Of a stretch of DNA of 64,000 nucleotides, positions 1 through 9,220 are shown piece after piece. How positions within the stretch are numbered: position 1 is the stretch's first letter; each line of letters begins with the position of its first letter. The stretch covers positions 288,902 to 352,901 of the forward strand of contig NZ_BJZP01000002.1 in the NCBI RefSeq assembly GCF_007992095.1, read 5' to 3'. Below the pieces are notes generated by a model that was not told the DNA's origin, did no database searches, and saw nothing but the letters and a program-made list of their open reading frames with translations. Source of the DNA: Paenirhizobium naphthalenivorans. Lineage in GTDB: Bacteria; Pseudomonadota; Alphaproteobacteria; Rhizobiales; Rhizobiaceae. A program made the position numbers and the translations under genes.

Positions 1-1
1 A

Positions 2-310
2 AAGGTAGTCGCATCAAACCCTGATGGGCTGGATATAGATCGGTCAGTAGAGGCGATTGTCGATGCAGGCGCCGGCGACAATCAGGAGATTGTGTTGCAT
101 GGAACAGACAAAGACGGAAATAGCATACATGGCAACAACGACAACATGCAGATTCAAGTGGAGCTTTCAAACCCGCAAACTGAACCTCTATCTCTTGCAA
201 GCCAACTACTAAGCTCCCTCAGAAATCTTCAGCAACAAGGCACAATAAGAAAGCCTACCGAAAACAAGAAAACTACCGATTTTATTAGGAGATTTCTTGA
301 TGCCAGATAG
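2..310 (+). CDS. C-terminal part of an unrecognised protein (5' end outside window)
   Basis: The reading frame is open from the window edge to a stop at 308-310, so only about 102 C-terminal residues are visible. An internal GTG at 92 could act as a start, but the frame continues upstream without a stop, so a truncated view of a longer gene is more likely. The visible part is hydrophilic, with an acidic/Gly/Asn-rich stretch (GTDKDGNSIHGNNDN) and a basic tail ending in RRFLDAR. I do not recognise the family. It overlaps the next gene by about 11 bases, which suggests translational coupling. Base composition is clearly AT-richer than the core, in line with acquired DNA. Confidence 0.6.
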   Translation, partial: KVVASNPDGLDIDRSVEAIVDAGAGDNQEIVLHGTDKDGNSIHGNNDNMQIQVELSNPQTEPLSLASQLLSSLRNLQQQGTIRKPTENKKTTDFIRRFLDAR

Positions 311-959
311 GTGGGACAGCGAACTTTTTTCCGACGAGAATTTTAGTGATCTTTTCTCAAAGAGTTCCAAAATTGCGTCATCCCGATTTAATAGAAATTT
401 CGCCATAGCAACTTTCAATTTAGCATCTTTAATTCTTTTCGCCGTTGCGTGGTTACAACCCTCAGCAATGAGTGAGGCGAGCGTTGCCAAAGCCAGCAGC
501 CAATTCACAAGCATATCTTTCAGCTTTATAACTTCCATACTAGGCTTCCTAGTAACAGGATTCTCAATTTTTGCCACCATCATAAGTCCAGAAACCTTAA
601 AAATGCTGTGTTTATCCCGCTACAGGAAAAATAATAAATTCTCTAACATTCAATTTATAATGTATAATTTTATGTATGTTTTCTTTTACTACATATCATC
701 GCTCTTATTTTTCTTATTATTGATATTTTTCACATCCGAAAACTCACCATTTATTGCTTTGAAACTGTTCTCATTTATCGATGACGATTATTTTTTCGTG
801 TACGTTTATGGATTTATATTGTGCTTGAGCTTTTCCCTGATGAGTTACCTAATCATGCTTCTGAAGTCATTTATCTGGAACATATATCAATCTGTTTTGC
901 TAATAGCAGCAGCACGCGTGTTATACATCGAGCATACCGAGGAAGACCGCAACCCATAA
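300..959 (+). CDS. Unknown membrane protein, about four TM helices, AT-rich
   Basis: A 219-residue protein from ATG at 300; a TTG at 297 is an alternative start. A hydrophilic N-terminus of about 35 residues is followed by hydrophobic segments near residues 40-58, 77-100, 115-145 and 165-190. The third and fourth are rich in Phe and Tyr (for example FFYYISSLLFFLLLIFF). The tail is short and charged. No catalytic motif or known family is evident. The start lies inside the 3' end of the preceding gene, so the two probably form one transcription unit. Codon use (many TTA, ATA, AAA) differs sharply from genes after position 1148, which supports horizontal origin. A role in phage defence or competition is possible but nothing in the sequence proves it. 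Confidence 0.6.
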   Translation: MPDRWDSELFSDENFSDLFSKSSKIASSRFNRNFAIATFNLASLILFAVAWLQPSAMSEASVAKASSQFTSISFSFITSILGFLVTGFSIFATIISPETLKMLCLSRYRKNNKFSNIQFIMYNFMYVFFYYISSLLFFLLLIFFTSENSPFIALKLFSFIDDDYFFVYVYGFILCLSFSLMSYLIMLLKSFIWNIYQSVLLIAAARVLYIEHTEEDRNP

Positions 960-1147
960 TTGCTGATCATTGGATGCTTATAAGCCCGAGCCGCTATTGC
1001 GAGAACATCAACTAAAACACGTGTGATAGAGGCGGCTGGAGCGTCACTATTTTTGGCAGAAACTCACCTGATGAATCCAATGAACGCCTATACATTTTCC
1101 ACCTTTGCGAACGAACGTGTGCATCTTTCCATGCGAAGGAATGCCCC

Positions 1148-2398
1148 ATGACTCTTCCCGATCTCTCCGTCTCCATCGACCCTGCCAAGCTCGAAAAACT
1201 CGCCGAAGTCGCCGTCAAGGTCGGCCTTCGGCTGCAAGAAGGGCAGGAGCTGGTGATGACGGCGCCGCTTGCCGCCCTCCCGCTCGTGCGACTGATCACC
1301 AAGCACGCCTACAAGGCCGGGGCCGGCATCGTCACGACCTTCTACGCCGACGAGGAAACGACGCTCGCGCGCTATGCTCATGCGCCCGATGCGAGCTTCG
1401 ACCAAGCGCCTGGCTGGCTCTATGACGGCATGGCCAATGCCTTCGAGAAGGGCGCCGCGCGGTTGGCGATCGCTGGCGACAATCCGATGATGCTTGCAGG
1501 TCAGGATCCGGCCAAAGTGGCGCGCGCCAACAAGGCCAATTCGATTGCCTACAAGCCGGCGCTTGAGCACGTCTCCAACTTCGACATCAACTGGAACATC
1601 TGCTCCTATCCCAACCCATCCTGGGCCAGACTCGTCTTCCCCGACCTGCCGATCGCCGAGGCTGTCGAAAAACTCGCCGAGGCGATCTTTGCTGCCTCGC
1701 GCGTCAACGACGCCGACCCGGTCGCCGCCTGGGTGGCCCACAATGCGGAGCTGCGCAAGCGGTCGAGCTGGCTGAACGGCGAACGCTTCCAGGCGCTGCA
1801 TTTTACCGGCCCCGGCACCGATCTGACCGTCGGTCTCGCCGACGGCCACGAATGGCACGGCGGCGCCTCGACCGCAAAGAACGGCATCACCTGCAATCCG
1901 AACATTCCGACCGAGGAAGTCTTCACCACGCCGCATGCGCTCAAGGTTGAGGGACACGTCTCCTCAACCAAGCCGCTCTCGCACCAGGGCACGCTGATCG
2001 ACAATATCCAGGTACGGTTCGAAGGCGGGCGTATCATTGAGGCCAAAGCCAGCCGGGGCGAAGAGGTGCTGCTGAAGGTGCTCGACACCGACGAGGGCGC
2101 GCGCCGGCTCGGCGAGGTGGCGTTGGTACCGCATTCGTCGCCGATTTCTGCCTCGGGCATCCTGTTCTACAACACGCTATTCGATGAGAACGCCTCGTGC
2201 CACATCGCGCTCGGCCAGTGTTATTCGAAGTGCTTCCTAAACGGCGCCTCGCTGACGCCCAACGAGATCAAGGCCCAGGGCGGCAATTCATCGCTCATCC
2301 ACATCGACTGGATGATCGGTTCGGACAAGATCGATATCGACGGCATAAGCGCCGACGGCATGAAGGTGCCGGTGATGCGCAAGGGCGAATGGGCCTGA
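1148..2398 (+). CDS. M29 family aminopeptidase
   Basis: A 416-residue protein matching the thermophilic aminopeptidase (AmpS/AmpT, MEROPS M29) family in length and motifs. These are metal-dependent exopeptidases that remove N-terminal residues from peptides, normally in the cytoplasm; no signal peptide is seen. Candidate metal ligands stand in the expected order in the C-terminal half: Glu in NIPTEEVFTTP, Glu in ARRLGEVALV, His in NASCHIALG, and His and Asp in SLIHIDWMIG. The N-terminal half contains the family-typical KHAYKAGAG segment. The gene stands alone, following the AT-rich left-edge region and convergent with the small secreted gene downstream. The assignment is firm; the physiological peptides are unknown. 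Confidence 0.9.
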   Translation: MTLPDLSVSIDPAKLEKLAEVAVKVGLRLQEGQELVMTAPLAALPLVRLITKHAYKAGAGIVTTFYADEETTLARYAHAPDASFDQAPGWLYDGMANAFEKGAARLAIAGDNPMMLAGQDPAKVARANKANSIAYKPALEHVSNFDINWNICSYPNPSWARLVFPDLPIAEAVEKLAEAIFAASRVNDADPVAAWVAHNAELRKRSSWLNGERFQALHFTGPGTDLTVGLADGHEWHGGASTAKNGITCNPNIPTEEVFTTPHALKVEGHVSSTKPLSHQGTLIDNIQVRFEGGRIIEAKASRGEEVLLKVLDTDEGARRLGEVALVPHSSPISASGILFYNTLFDENASCHIALGQCYSKCFLNGASLTPNEIKAQGGNSSLIHIDWMIGSDKIDIDGISADGMKVPVMRKGEWA

Positions 2399-2458
2399 AC
2401 CGACGCGGCCAGCCCTGCCGAGGCAGGACGGGCCGATCAACGAGATCTCTGGTCGACG

Positions 2459-2803
2459 TCAGCGGTAATAGACAATCCTGCCGCCATTGGCGGCGGTCTG
2501 GACCCAGATCACGTTGTGCAAGGCGATCTTGCGCCTTGCGATCGCCGCCTGAAGGACCGGATCGCGGGAGACTTGGGCTTGAGCCGCACGCATGCGGGCC
2601 GGGGTCTGATAAGCCGGGCCGGCGGGACCGCCCGCGCCGCGTTCCGCATGCCCTGGCGAGACGGAGACGGCTGTAACACCGTCATTATAGTTGCGGCCGA
2701 ACAGGATGGCCGCCAGTTCTGCCTCACCCGCCATCGCCGGTACCGTCATGGCGGGGGCCAGCAAAAGACCCGCAAAAGCTATATTCAGAAACCGTCTTAT
2801 CAT
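2459..2803 (-). CDS. Small exported protein of unknown function
   Basis: A 114-residue protein. ATG at 2803 was chosen because AAGGAG lies just upstream and because it places a signal peptide at the very N-terminus (IRRFLNIAFAGLLLAPAM, likely cleaved after AMA). The mature part is about 90 residues, has a Gly/Ala/Pro-rich middle and ends in GRIVYYR. It has no Cys and no recognised domain. It is convergent with the M29 peptidase, with a gap of about 60 bases. Probably periplasmic; function unknown. Confidence 0.6.
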   Translation of the reverse strand: MIRRFLNIAFAGLLLAPAMTVPAMAGEAELAAILFGRNYNDGVTAVSVSPGHAERGAGGPAGPAYQTPARMRAAQAQVSRDPVLQAAIARRKIALHNVIWVQTAANGGRIVYYR

Positions 2804-2902
2804 GTCTTGCTCCTTGTCCCGGCGCAGGAGGCCAAATGCCCGCTGCAACGCGGGAGTGCACCGCTCCCGCGACAGCCGCTCACTCCCTCTTCAAATAGGG
2901 GA

Positions 2903-3819
2903 TCAAATGGGGCGTTTAAATGGACGCTCCGCATTTGACCGCTGAGCCGTGGAAGATGGCGCCGGAAGTCCTGCCCGTTGCGCCAGCCACACGCTGGCGA
3001 GCACCGCTACGAAGCCGAGCATCTGCAAGGGCGGCAGACTCTGGCCGAGCAACGCCCAGCCGAGTAAGGTCGCCACCAGCGGGCTGAGAAACCCGAGCGA
3101 GGCTGCGGCCGATGGTTCGAGGCGGGAAAGCCCCCAGAACCAGAGGAGATAGGTCAGCGCACCACCAATCAAGCCCAAATGAACGAAACCGATATAGTTC
3201 CAGAACGTCAGCGTGGGTAGCGAAGGCTCCAACAGAAACGCCAGCGGCACCAGCATGATACCGCCAGCCGTCAGTTGCCAGGCGGTGAAGGTCAGACTGG
3301 AGACAGGCGGACGCCAATGGCGCGACAGAACCGTACCCGCCGCCATGGACGCGGCACCGGCCAATCCCGCCACCACACACCTAACGGGTCGAGCGCCGCC
3401 TTCGGCGTGAGCACCAGCAGTGCCACGCCGGCAAGTCCGCCGGCGGCCGCCAGCACCACAGCCCGACGCAGCGCGGTGCCTATCACGAGGCGGGCCAGGC
3501 CAATGACGATCAACGGCTGAACCGCGCCGACGGTTGCAGCAACGCCGCCCGGCAGGCGATAGGCCGAGACGAACAGCATCGCCCAGAAGAAGGTGAAGTT
3601 CAGTCCGCCGAGTATGAATACGCGCGGCCACCAACAACCGTGGGGAAGCTGTCGCACGATGGCCAGAAGCAGAAGACCGGCCGGCAGGGCGCGCAGCATG
3701 GCAACCGTCAGCGGATAGCCTTGCGGTAGCAGGTCCGTCGTGACGATATAAGTGCTTCCCCAGATCGCCGGCGCTAGCCCCGTCAGGGCGATGGTAACAA
3801 AGTTTGATTTTATCTTCAT
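2903..3819 (-). pseudogene. EamA/DMT-family exporter, frameshifted
   Basis: Two frames together encode a ten-helix drug/metabolite transporter. The N-terminal half starts at 3819 (MKIKSNFVTIALTGLAPAIWG, the usual EamA opening) and stays intact to about ALDPLGV. The C-terminal half continues in another frame with GLAGAASMAAGTVLSRHW and runs to the stop at 2903. The break is at an ACACACC run near 3374-3381: the minus strand reads GGT-GT-GTG-GTG-GCG, so one base is missing or two are extra relative to an intact frame. Each half is otherwise well conserved, so the lesion is recent, or it is a sequencing error in a dinucleotide run. EamA proteins export amino acids or metabolites across the inner membrane. 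The gene is divergent from the MarR gene that probably controls it. Confidence 0.75.
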
Positions 3820-3828
3820 TTCAACTAT

Positions 3829-3879
3829 CTTGTCTTCAAGGTATTTTGTCGAAATATCACCAATTATCTTGACGTCAAG
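3829..3879. promoter_or_regulatory. Paired CTTG-N4-CAAG operators between eamA and marR
   Basis: Two inverted repeats of the same form lie in the divergent intergenic region: CTTGTCTTCAAG at 3829-3840 and the perfect palindrome CTTGACGTCAAG at 3868-3879, 39 bases apart centre to centre. The second contains a TTGACG that, with a 17-base spacer, could be the -35 element of the marR promoter (-10 near 3892-3897). This would put the start of transcription at or very near the marR ATG. MarR dimers typically bind such palindromes, so autorepression together with control of the exporter is the likely arrangement. Confidence 0.6.
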
Positions 3880-3903
3880 TTAAATCATTCGCTAACGTGA
3901 GAT

Positions 3904-4401
3904 ATGACTCAGAACTCCCCCGATGCCGTCGACCAGATTCTCGCGCAATGGAACCGAGAGCGGCCTGACCTTGACGTATCTGCCATGGGGCCGCTTGGAC
4001 GACTGGCGCGGCTGCGCACGCATTTGTCGCGGGAAATCGACGCAGTCCTTTCGACGCACGGGCTAAACAGCTCCACTTTTGACGTCCTGGCGACACTGCG
4101 TCGCTCTGGTGCACCCTTTCGCCTGTCGCCTTCCGAGCTGATGGCAACGATGATGGTCACTTCGGGCACAATGACCAACCGTATCGACCAGTTGGAGAAA
4201 CAGGGGCTGGTCGAGCGACTGCCCAACCCGGAGGATCGCCGTGGCCTACTCGTGGCATTGACGCCGAAAGGTTTGACGCTCGTGGACGAGGCTGTGACCG
4301 CGCATGTCGCCAATCAGGAGCGGCTGATGGCTTCGCTCTCAGTGGAGGAGCGCCAGGCGCTCGACATCCTGCTCCGGCGACACCTCACCGCGTTCGAATA
4401 A
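3904..4401 (+). CDS. MarR family transcriptional regulator
   Basis: A 165-residue winged-helix regulator. The DNA-binding region spans about residues 60-115: a helix-turn-helix around LSPSELMATMMVTSGTMTNR, then the MarR wing with the diagnostic DRRGLLVALTPKG. The preceding helix carries HGLNSSTFDVLATLRRSG, typical of the family. There is no clear ribosome-binding site before ATG 3904, and the predicted promoter ends almost at the start codon, so a leaderless mRNA is possible. It is divergent from the frameshifted EamA exporter, with two matching palindromes between them. Such pairs usually respond to a small aromatic ligand or drug that the exporter removes; the ligand here is unknown. Confidence 0.88.
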   Translation: MTQNSPDAVDQILAQWNRERPDLDVSAMGPLGRLARLRTHLSREIDAVLSTHGLNSSTFDVLATLRRSGAPFRLSPSELMATMMVTSGTMTNRIDQLEKQGLVERLPNPEDRRGLLVALTPKGLTLVDEAVTAHVANQERLMASLSVEERQALDILLRRHLTAFE

Positions 4402-4480
4402 TCCAGCGACCGCTGATCCTCGTCCGCACCCGTTGACGGAACGGGCCGCGTCGACACGAGGAAGAAACGCCGATCATTCC

Positions 4481-6097
4481 TCAGAACAAGCTCCCCTGCC
4501 CCGCCGGCGGCTCGTTTCTTTTTGGCGGTTTGGGCGCCGCTGCCGGTCTGGCGGCGGTCGGTTGAGGTGCAGGATGTCTGGGCTCCCCGTCGTCGCTCTC
4601 AGTCACGGCCGCAACCTTGCCGTCGGCAAACTCAATCGAGATCGCCGATCCGGCAGCCAGTGCCGCAGCGCGCGAAACCGGACGATCGGCATCATCGCGG
4701 ATCACTGCATAACCGCGCAGCAAGACGTTCTTGTAAGACAGCGACTGCAACATGCGCTCCTGGGCCGAAAGCGTCGCGCGGTTTGTCTTCAACTCGTTCA
4801 AAACAGCGCCGTCTGCACGGCGCATCAGACCGTCCAACCGGTCGCGGCTGCGGTCGGTCTGGGCGCGCAGGCGTGCCGGCAGATTGCGCAGCACCGCGTC
4901 GGCACCGGTTACCCGGGCCCGCAGGCGATCAATCATCCGCTCGATGATACGCTCGGCCAGCGCCGCCCGCTCGGACACCCTCTGGCGCCGTTCGCCGATA
5001 CGCCGCGCCAGCATGTCGGGCCGCAGTGCCGAGGCCGAGCGCTCGAAGGTTCGGCGCTTGGCCATCGTATTGAGCTCGAGGCCCCGACCAAGCCCGGCTG
5101 CGGCCTCATCGAAGCGACGGCGCGGCAAGGCGAGCAACTGGTCGAGCGAGGGCAAGGCGCGGGTCAGCGCCCTCACACCCTGGCGTCGGATTTCCATCTG
5201 CCGCGATGTGGCGCCCGACAGCCGTGCCGCGAGGCTTGCCACCTGGGCCACCAGATCGGCTTTGACCGGCACCGCCATTTCGGCGGCACCCGTCGGCGTC
5301 GGCGCGCGCACGTCGGCGGCGTAGTCAATGAGCGTCCAGTCGGTCTCGTGGCCAACGGCCGAAATCAGCGGAATGGCGCTCGCGGCGGCGGCACGCACGA
5401 CAACCTCGTCGTTGAAACCCCACAGGTCCTCGAGACTGCCGCCGCCGCGAGCGACGACCAGAACGTCGGGTCGCGGGATCACCCCACCCGGCTCCAGCGC
5501 ATTGAAGCCGCTGATAGCATTCGCCACCTCCTCGCCACAGCCCTCTCCCTGGACCTTCACCGGCCAGACAAGCACATGGACCGGAAAGCGGTCGGCGATG
5601 CGGTGCAGGATGTCACGGATGACCGCGCCGGTCGGCGAGGTCACCACGCCGATCACCCGCGGCATGAAGGGCAGGAGCTGCTTGGCGGCTGGATCGAACA
5701 GGCCTTCCGCCCCCAGCTTGCGCTTGCGCTCCTCAATCAGCGCCATCAGCGCACCGGCGCCCGCCGGCTCCATCTGCTCGATGACGATCTGGTATTTCGA
5801 CGAGCCGGGAAAGGTGGTGATCCGACCGGTGGCGATCACTTCCATGCCCTCTTCCGGCCGATATTTCAGCTTGGAAAACGAGCCTTTCCAGATCACAGCA
5901 TCGATGCGCGATTTGTCGTCCTTGAGGCTGAAATAGGCGTGACCTGAGGAATGCGGCCCACGATAACCGGAGATCTCGCCACGCACCCGCACATGATCGA
6001 AAGCGGTCTCGATCGTGCGCTTGATGGAGCCGGACAGTTCCGAGACGGTGAGCTCGGCGAGATTGGAGCGCGAATCATCGCTGAAGAAACTGGTCAT
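4481..6097 (-). CDS. xseA: Exodeoxyribonuclease VII large subunit
   Basis: A 538-residue protein. The N-terminal OB fold (about residues 15-110, with [15 protein letters not shown] and [20 protein letters not shown]) binds single-stranded DNA. The catalytic region (about 130-330) has [37 protein letters not shown] and [20 protein letters not shown], hallmarks of XseA. A long helical, Arg-rich segment follows, then a C-terminal domain and a Pro/Ala-rich tail ending QGSLF. With the small subunit XseB (not in the window) it degrades single-stranded DNA from both ends. Somewhat longer than the E. coli enzyme because of the tail, as is common in alphaproteobacteria. Identity is secure. Confidence 0.95.
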   Translation of the reverse strand: MTSFFSDDSRSNLAELTVSELSGSIKRTIETAFDHVRVRGEISGYRGPHSSGHAYFSLKDDKSRIDAVIWKGSFSKLKYRPEEGMEVIATGRITTFPGSSKYQIVIEQMEPAGAGALMALIEERKRKLGAEGLFDPAAKQLLPFMPRVIGVVTSPTGAVIRDILHRIADRFPVHVLVWPVKVQGEGCGEEVANAISGFNALEPGGVIPRPDVLVVARGGGSLEDLWGFNDEVVVRAAAASAIPLISAVGHETDWTLIDYAADVRAPTPTGAAEMAVPVKADLVAQVASLAARLSGATSRQMEIRRQGVRALTRALPSLDQLLALPRRRFDEAAAGLGRGLELNTMAKRRTFERSASALRPDMLARRIGERRQRVSERAALAERIIERMIDRLRARVTGADAVLRNLPARLRAQTDRSRDRLDGLMRRADGAVLNELKTNRATLSAQERMLQSLSYKNVLLRGYAVIRDDADRPVSRAAALAAGSAISIEFADGKVAAVTESDDGEPRHPAPQPTAARPAAAPKPPKRNEPPAGQGSLF

Positions 6098-6224
6098 GGC
6101 TCTTCAATAGCGCAAAACCTGCAGAAGTTCAGCCGCCCCCGCAATCCTCTCCCCTTGTTTCCCCACCATGCGAACCACTACGCGGCAGGACTGGCTCCCG
6201 TGACGGCGACGACCTCCGCCCAGC

Positions 6225-8075
6225 TCACTGGCCGGCTGCGAACCGTGTTCGATAGAGCACCAGGCCCGACGCCGGATCCGGCGGCAGGGCTTCGAGATAG
6301 GCCGGCACCTCGCCGCGTTCGAGCGCCGCGTAGAGGCCATCCGGCTTCAGGTTGCGTATCGTTTTGGTCTGCGCATCGGTGCGGCAATAGGCAATGATGG
6401 TGGCACCGGCGCCGCGCAGGAAGGCTTCGGCCTCGTCGGGTTTCGCCAGTCCGATGTGCAATTCTGTCAGCATGCCACCCTGGTTGCGATGATAGGGGGC
6501 CGAAAGCACCCGGTGCGACGTAAAACGCAGGATTTCCGAGCCGGAGTTCGATGGCGCGACCACCGTCGCTGGCGCGAGCGCCGCAAGCTGCCTCATCGCC
6601 GTGGCCGTCTCGCAATCACCGCCGGTCGGCGCACCCACCACACTCGTCTTCATGCGTTGCGAAAGGCCGCCGGTTCCTTCGGTCGCCAATACGCCGAACA
6701 TGATCCACACGCTCGGCACCGCCAACAGCGTCGACATCACAAAGACGAAGCCCGCCCCCATGTTTTCTGGATCCTCCCGCGCATTGCGACGCAGATCGGC
6801 GATGAGCAGCGACAGAGGCAGGATCGAAAGCAGATTGGCGAAAATCGCACCGCGCAACTGGATCAGCGCGATCACCCAACTGATCAAGATCAGCGGCAGG
6901 AGGATGGCGTGGGTTTCCGTCCGGTCCCGCTGGGCAATCCGAAAGATGCAGACCATAATGGCGAAGAAGCCGACGGCATAGAAGCCGCCAACGCTCGCCG
7001 GCTCAATGCGAACCTGTCCCAGGATCGACTGCGCCTCCATGACGGAATCGAGCCAGAGCTTGATTAGCAGCGGATCGAGATCATTAAGCGGGTTCTGTAG
7101 ACATTGCGGCGCCAGCACAAGAGCGGCCGCAAGCACAGCCAGACCGTCCAGCGCCAGCACGGCGAAACGGATCGGGCGCGAAGCTCGGCTGGCGAACTGT
7201 GCCGACACGAAGAGCAGCAGTCCGCCCACCGCGACGATCCCATAGTAGCCGATCGACAGGCTGTCGCAGGCGACCATGGTGTAGAGGTGCGGCGGCACGG
7301 TGGCGAAGAAGAAGGCGGAGATGGCGATCGTCACGGTCAGCGCAAAGGCGCGCGCCGCCGGGGCGAAGGGCGCGCCGTGGAAGGCCCAGAGAACGGCAAC
7401 GACGAGACAGGCGATGGCGACGAAGGGAGACGTCTCGGCACCGATCGTGACCGCGATTGCAGCAGCCAGACCGGCAACGGCGAAGCTCGCCGGTTTGCGA
7501 TGGGGATCAACAAGCATGGCGGCAATCAGGGCCACCAGAACCAGCTGGACGTTGTGATGATCGATCGCGCCCGGCAAGAACCGGTTCGAGGTCACAGCGA
7601 GCAACGCGGCAAGGCCAAGCGCGATCGGCATGGCCGGCGCGCCGCCGATGCGGCGTGCACCGATCGCGACGGCGCTCAGCAGCGGCAGCGTCAGGAACAG
7701 CGGCCAGACCAGAAGCGCAGCGGCCTCGGCACGCTCAATCGGCAGAACCTGAGAGAAGGCAAGGATCAGTCCGGCGATCGGCAGGTCGATCAGGCGCGAC
7801 CAATGCATAAGAGTGCCGCCCGCGAGGCCGAGGCGATATTGCGTCAGGTCGAACCACGACTGGCCAGCAAGTAGATCACGCACCTCGACGAGCCGCATCA
7901 CGTCGTCATTGTCAGCTCCGACATAATCGGTGGCGCCCGGCAGGTTGATCAGCGCAAGAACGACGATCGTCACCACGGTATAGAAAGCGACGACAAACCA
8001 GAGGCGCGTCCAGAGCCCGGAAGACGTCTTGTCGCTCGTTGTGTGATCGGTCATGCCGTATTCCGTCCCAACCAT
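6225..8075 (-). CDS. GT-C fold integral membrane glycosyltransferase
   Basis: A polytopic protein of 616 residues from ATG 8075, or 609 from ATG 8054; both starts have only weak ribosome-binding sites. It has one N-terminal TM helix, then a periplasmic loop with GADNDDVMRLVEVRDLLAG and LMHWSRLIDLPIA. Acidic residues in the first loop after helix 1 are the usual signature of GT-C enzymes, which use lipid-linked sugars at the periplasmic face. About ten further hydrophobic segments follow, then a soluble C-terminal domain of about 140 residues. It is divergent from the GT2 and GtrA genes, which make and flip polyprenyl-phosphate sugars in other systems. These three probably work together to modify an envelope glycan. 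Acceptor unknown. Confidence 0.75.
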   Translation of the reverse strand: MVGTEYGMTDHTTSDKTSSGLWTRLWFVVAFYTVVTIVVLALINLPGATDYVGADNDDVMRLVEVRDLLAGQSWFDLTQYRLGLAGGTLMHWSRLIDLPIAGLILAFSQVLPIERAEAAALLVWPLFLTLPLLSAVAIGARRIGGAPAMPIALGLAALLAVTSNRFLPGAIDHHNVQLVLVALIAAMLVDPHRKPASFAVAGLAAAIAVTIGAETSPFVAIACLVVAVLWAFHGAPFAPAARAFALTVTIAISAFFFATVPPHLYTMVACDSLSIGYYGIVAVGGLLLFVSAQFASRASRPIRFAVLALDGLAVLAAALVLAPQCLQNPLNDLDPLLIKLWLDSVMEAQSILGQVRIEPASVGGFYAVGFFAIMVCIFRIAQRDRTETHAILLPLILISWVIALIQLRGAIFANLLSILPLSLLIADLRRNAREDPENMGAGFVFVMSTLLAVPSVWIMFGVLATEGTGGLSQRMKTSVVGAPTGGDCETATAMRQLAALAPATVVAPSNSGSEILRFTSHRVLSAPYHRNQGGMLTELHIGLAKPDEAEAFLRGAGATIIAYCRTDAQTKTIRNLKPDGLYAALERGEVPAYLEALPPDPASGLVLYRTRFAAGQ

Positions 8076-8191
8076 TCCAGGCTTCCCATAGCGGCCGCGC
8101 CAAAAATAGAGCCTACCATCCGGGGGCGAAACCTAGCCTTAACCTTCTCAAGAAATAGTAAAACCAAGCCGGACATCGTTTTCTGTCGGGC

Positions 8192-9220
8192 ATGTCTTCA
8201 GTTGTGAGTAACGATATGTCCGGGTCAGCATCCGAAAATCTCGATGTGGCGATTCTTCTGCCCTGCTACAACGAAAGCGCAACGATCGGTGCCGTGGTGC
8301 GCGGGTTCCGCGAGGTGTTGCCGCATGCGCGTATCTATGTCTACGACAACAATTCCACCGACGGCACCGCGCTTAACGCCATGCTTGCTGGCGCGACCGT
8401 CATGCGCGAGCGACGGCAGGGCAAGGGCCATGTGGTGCGCCGGATGTTCTGCGACATCGAGGCCGACGTCTACATCATGGCCGACGGCGATGGCACCTAT
8501 GCGCCCGCCGATGCCGAAGAATTGATCCGCACCCTCGTCACCGAACGCACCGACATGGTCGTCGGCACACGCCGCGGCGTGCATGCCGATGCCGGTCGCA
8601 ACGGTCACGCCTTCGGAAACCGGCTGTTCAACAGGCTCTACCGCTTCCTGTTCGGAAGTGACTTCACTGACATCCTGTCCGGTTACCGTGTATTCTCCCG
8701 CCGCTTCGTCAAGAGCTTTCCAGCTGTCTCCGCTGGCTTTGAGATCGAGACGGAGATGTCGGTCCATGCCTCGCGACTCAAGCTACCGGTCGCGGAACTT
8801 GAACTCGACTACGGTCGCCGGCCCGAAGGCTCACATTCCAAGCTCTCTACCTTTAAGGATGGCGCGAAGATCCTCTGGATGTTCGCCATGCTGATGAAGG
8901 AAACCCGGCCCTTCGCCTTCTTCGGACTGATCAGCGGCATGATCATGGCGGCGAGCCTCGTCTTCATGACACCGGTCCTCTACGAGTTCTTTACCACCGG
9001 CCTCGTCAGCCGCATGCCGACTTGGATCCTCGCGACTGCACTGATGATGATGTCGCTGCTGGCCTTTACCGCCGGACTGATCCTCGATTCACTCGCCCGC
9101 TCGCGCGCCGAACAGCTGCGCATCCACTATCTGACCCTGCCGGCACTGGCACATGCCAAGTCCGCCAAGGATGCGGCGCGCGGCAAGGGCAAGTCGGTGC
9201 GCACGGCAGACGCCGCATGA
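8192..9220 (+). CDS. GT2 glycosyltransferase, polyprenyl-phosphate sugar synthase type
   Basis: A 342-residue protein. The GT-A catalytic domain covers about residues 18-240: VAILLPCYNESATIGAVVRG at the nucleotide-binding start, YDNNSTDGT, then the metal-binding DGDGTY, and ILSGYRVFSRRFVKSFP further on. Two C-terminal TM helices (about 248-270 and 280-302) anchor it. This architecture resembles dolichol/undecaprenyl-phosphate sugar synthases (DPMS-like), which move a sugar from a nucleotide donor to a lipid phosphate on the cytoplasmic face. The stop overlaps the gtrA-like start in an ATGA, indicating translational coupling. A second ATG at 8216 is possible. The sugar is not predictable. Confidence 0.85.
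   Translation: MSSVVSNDMSGSASENLDVAILLPCYNESATIGAVVRGFREVLPHARIYVYDNNSTDGTALNAMLAGATVMRERRQGKGHVVRRMFCDIEADVYIMADGDGTYAPADAEELIRTLVTERTDMVVGTRRGVHADAGRNGHAFGNRLFNRLYRFLFGSDFTDILSGYRVFSRRFVKSFPAVSAGFEIETEMSVHASRLKLPVAELELDYGRRPEGSHSKLSTFKDGAKILWMFAMLMKETRPFAFFGLISGMIMAASLVFMTPVLYEFFTTGLVSRMPTWILATALMMMSLLAFTAGLILDSLARSRAEQLRIHYLTLPALAHAKSAKDAARGKGKSVRTADAA

Noticed and set aside
1088..1957. Open frame opposite the M29 aminopeptidase
   Set aside because: Composition is that of an antisense shadow; the plus strand has the family motifs.
4433..5947. Open frame of 504 codons opposite xseA
   Set aside because: It is a GC-driven shadow; the opposite strand encodes a textbook XseA.
7104..7874. Open frame of 256 codons opposite the GT-C gene
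   Set aside because: Highly charged, low-complexity translation typical of the antisense of TM helices.
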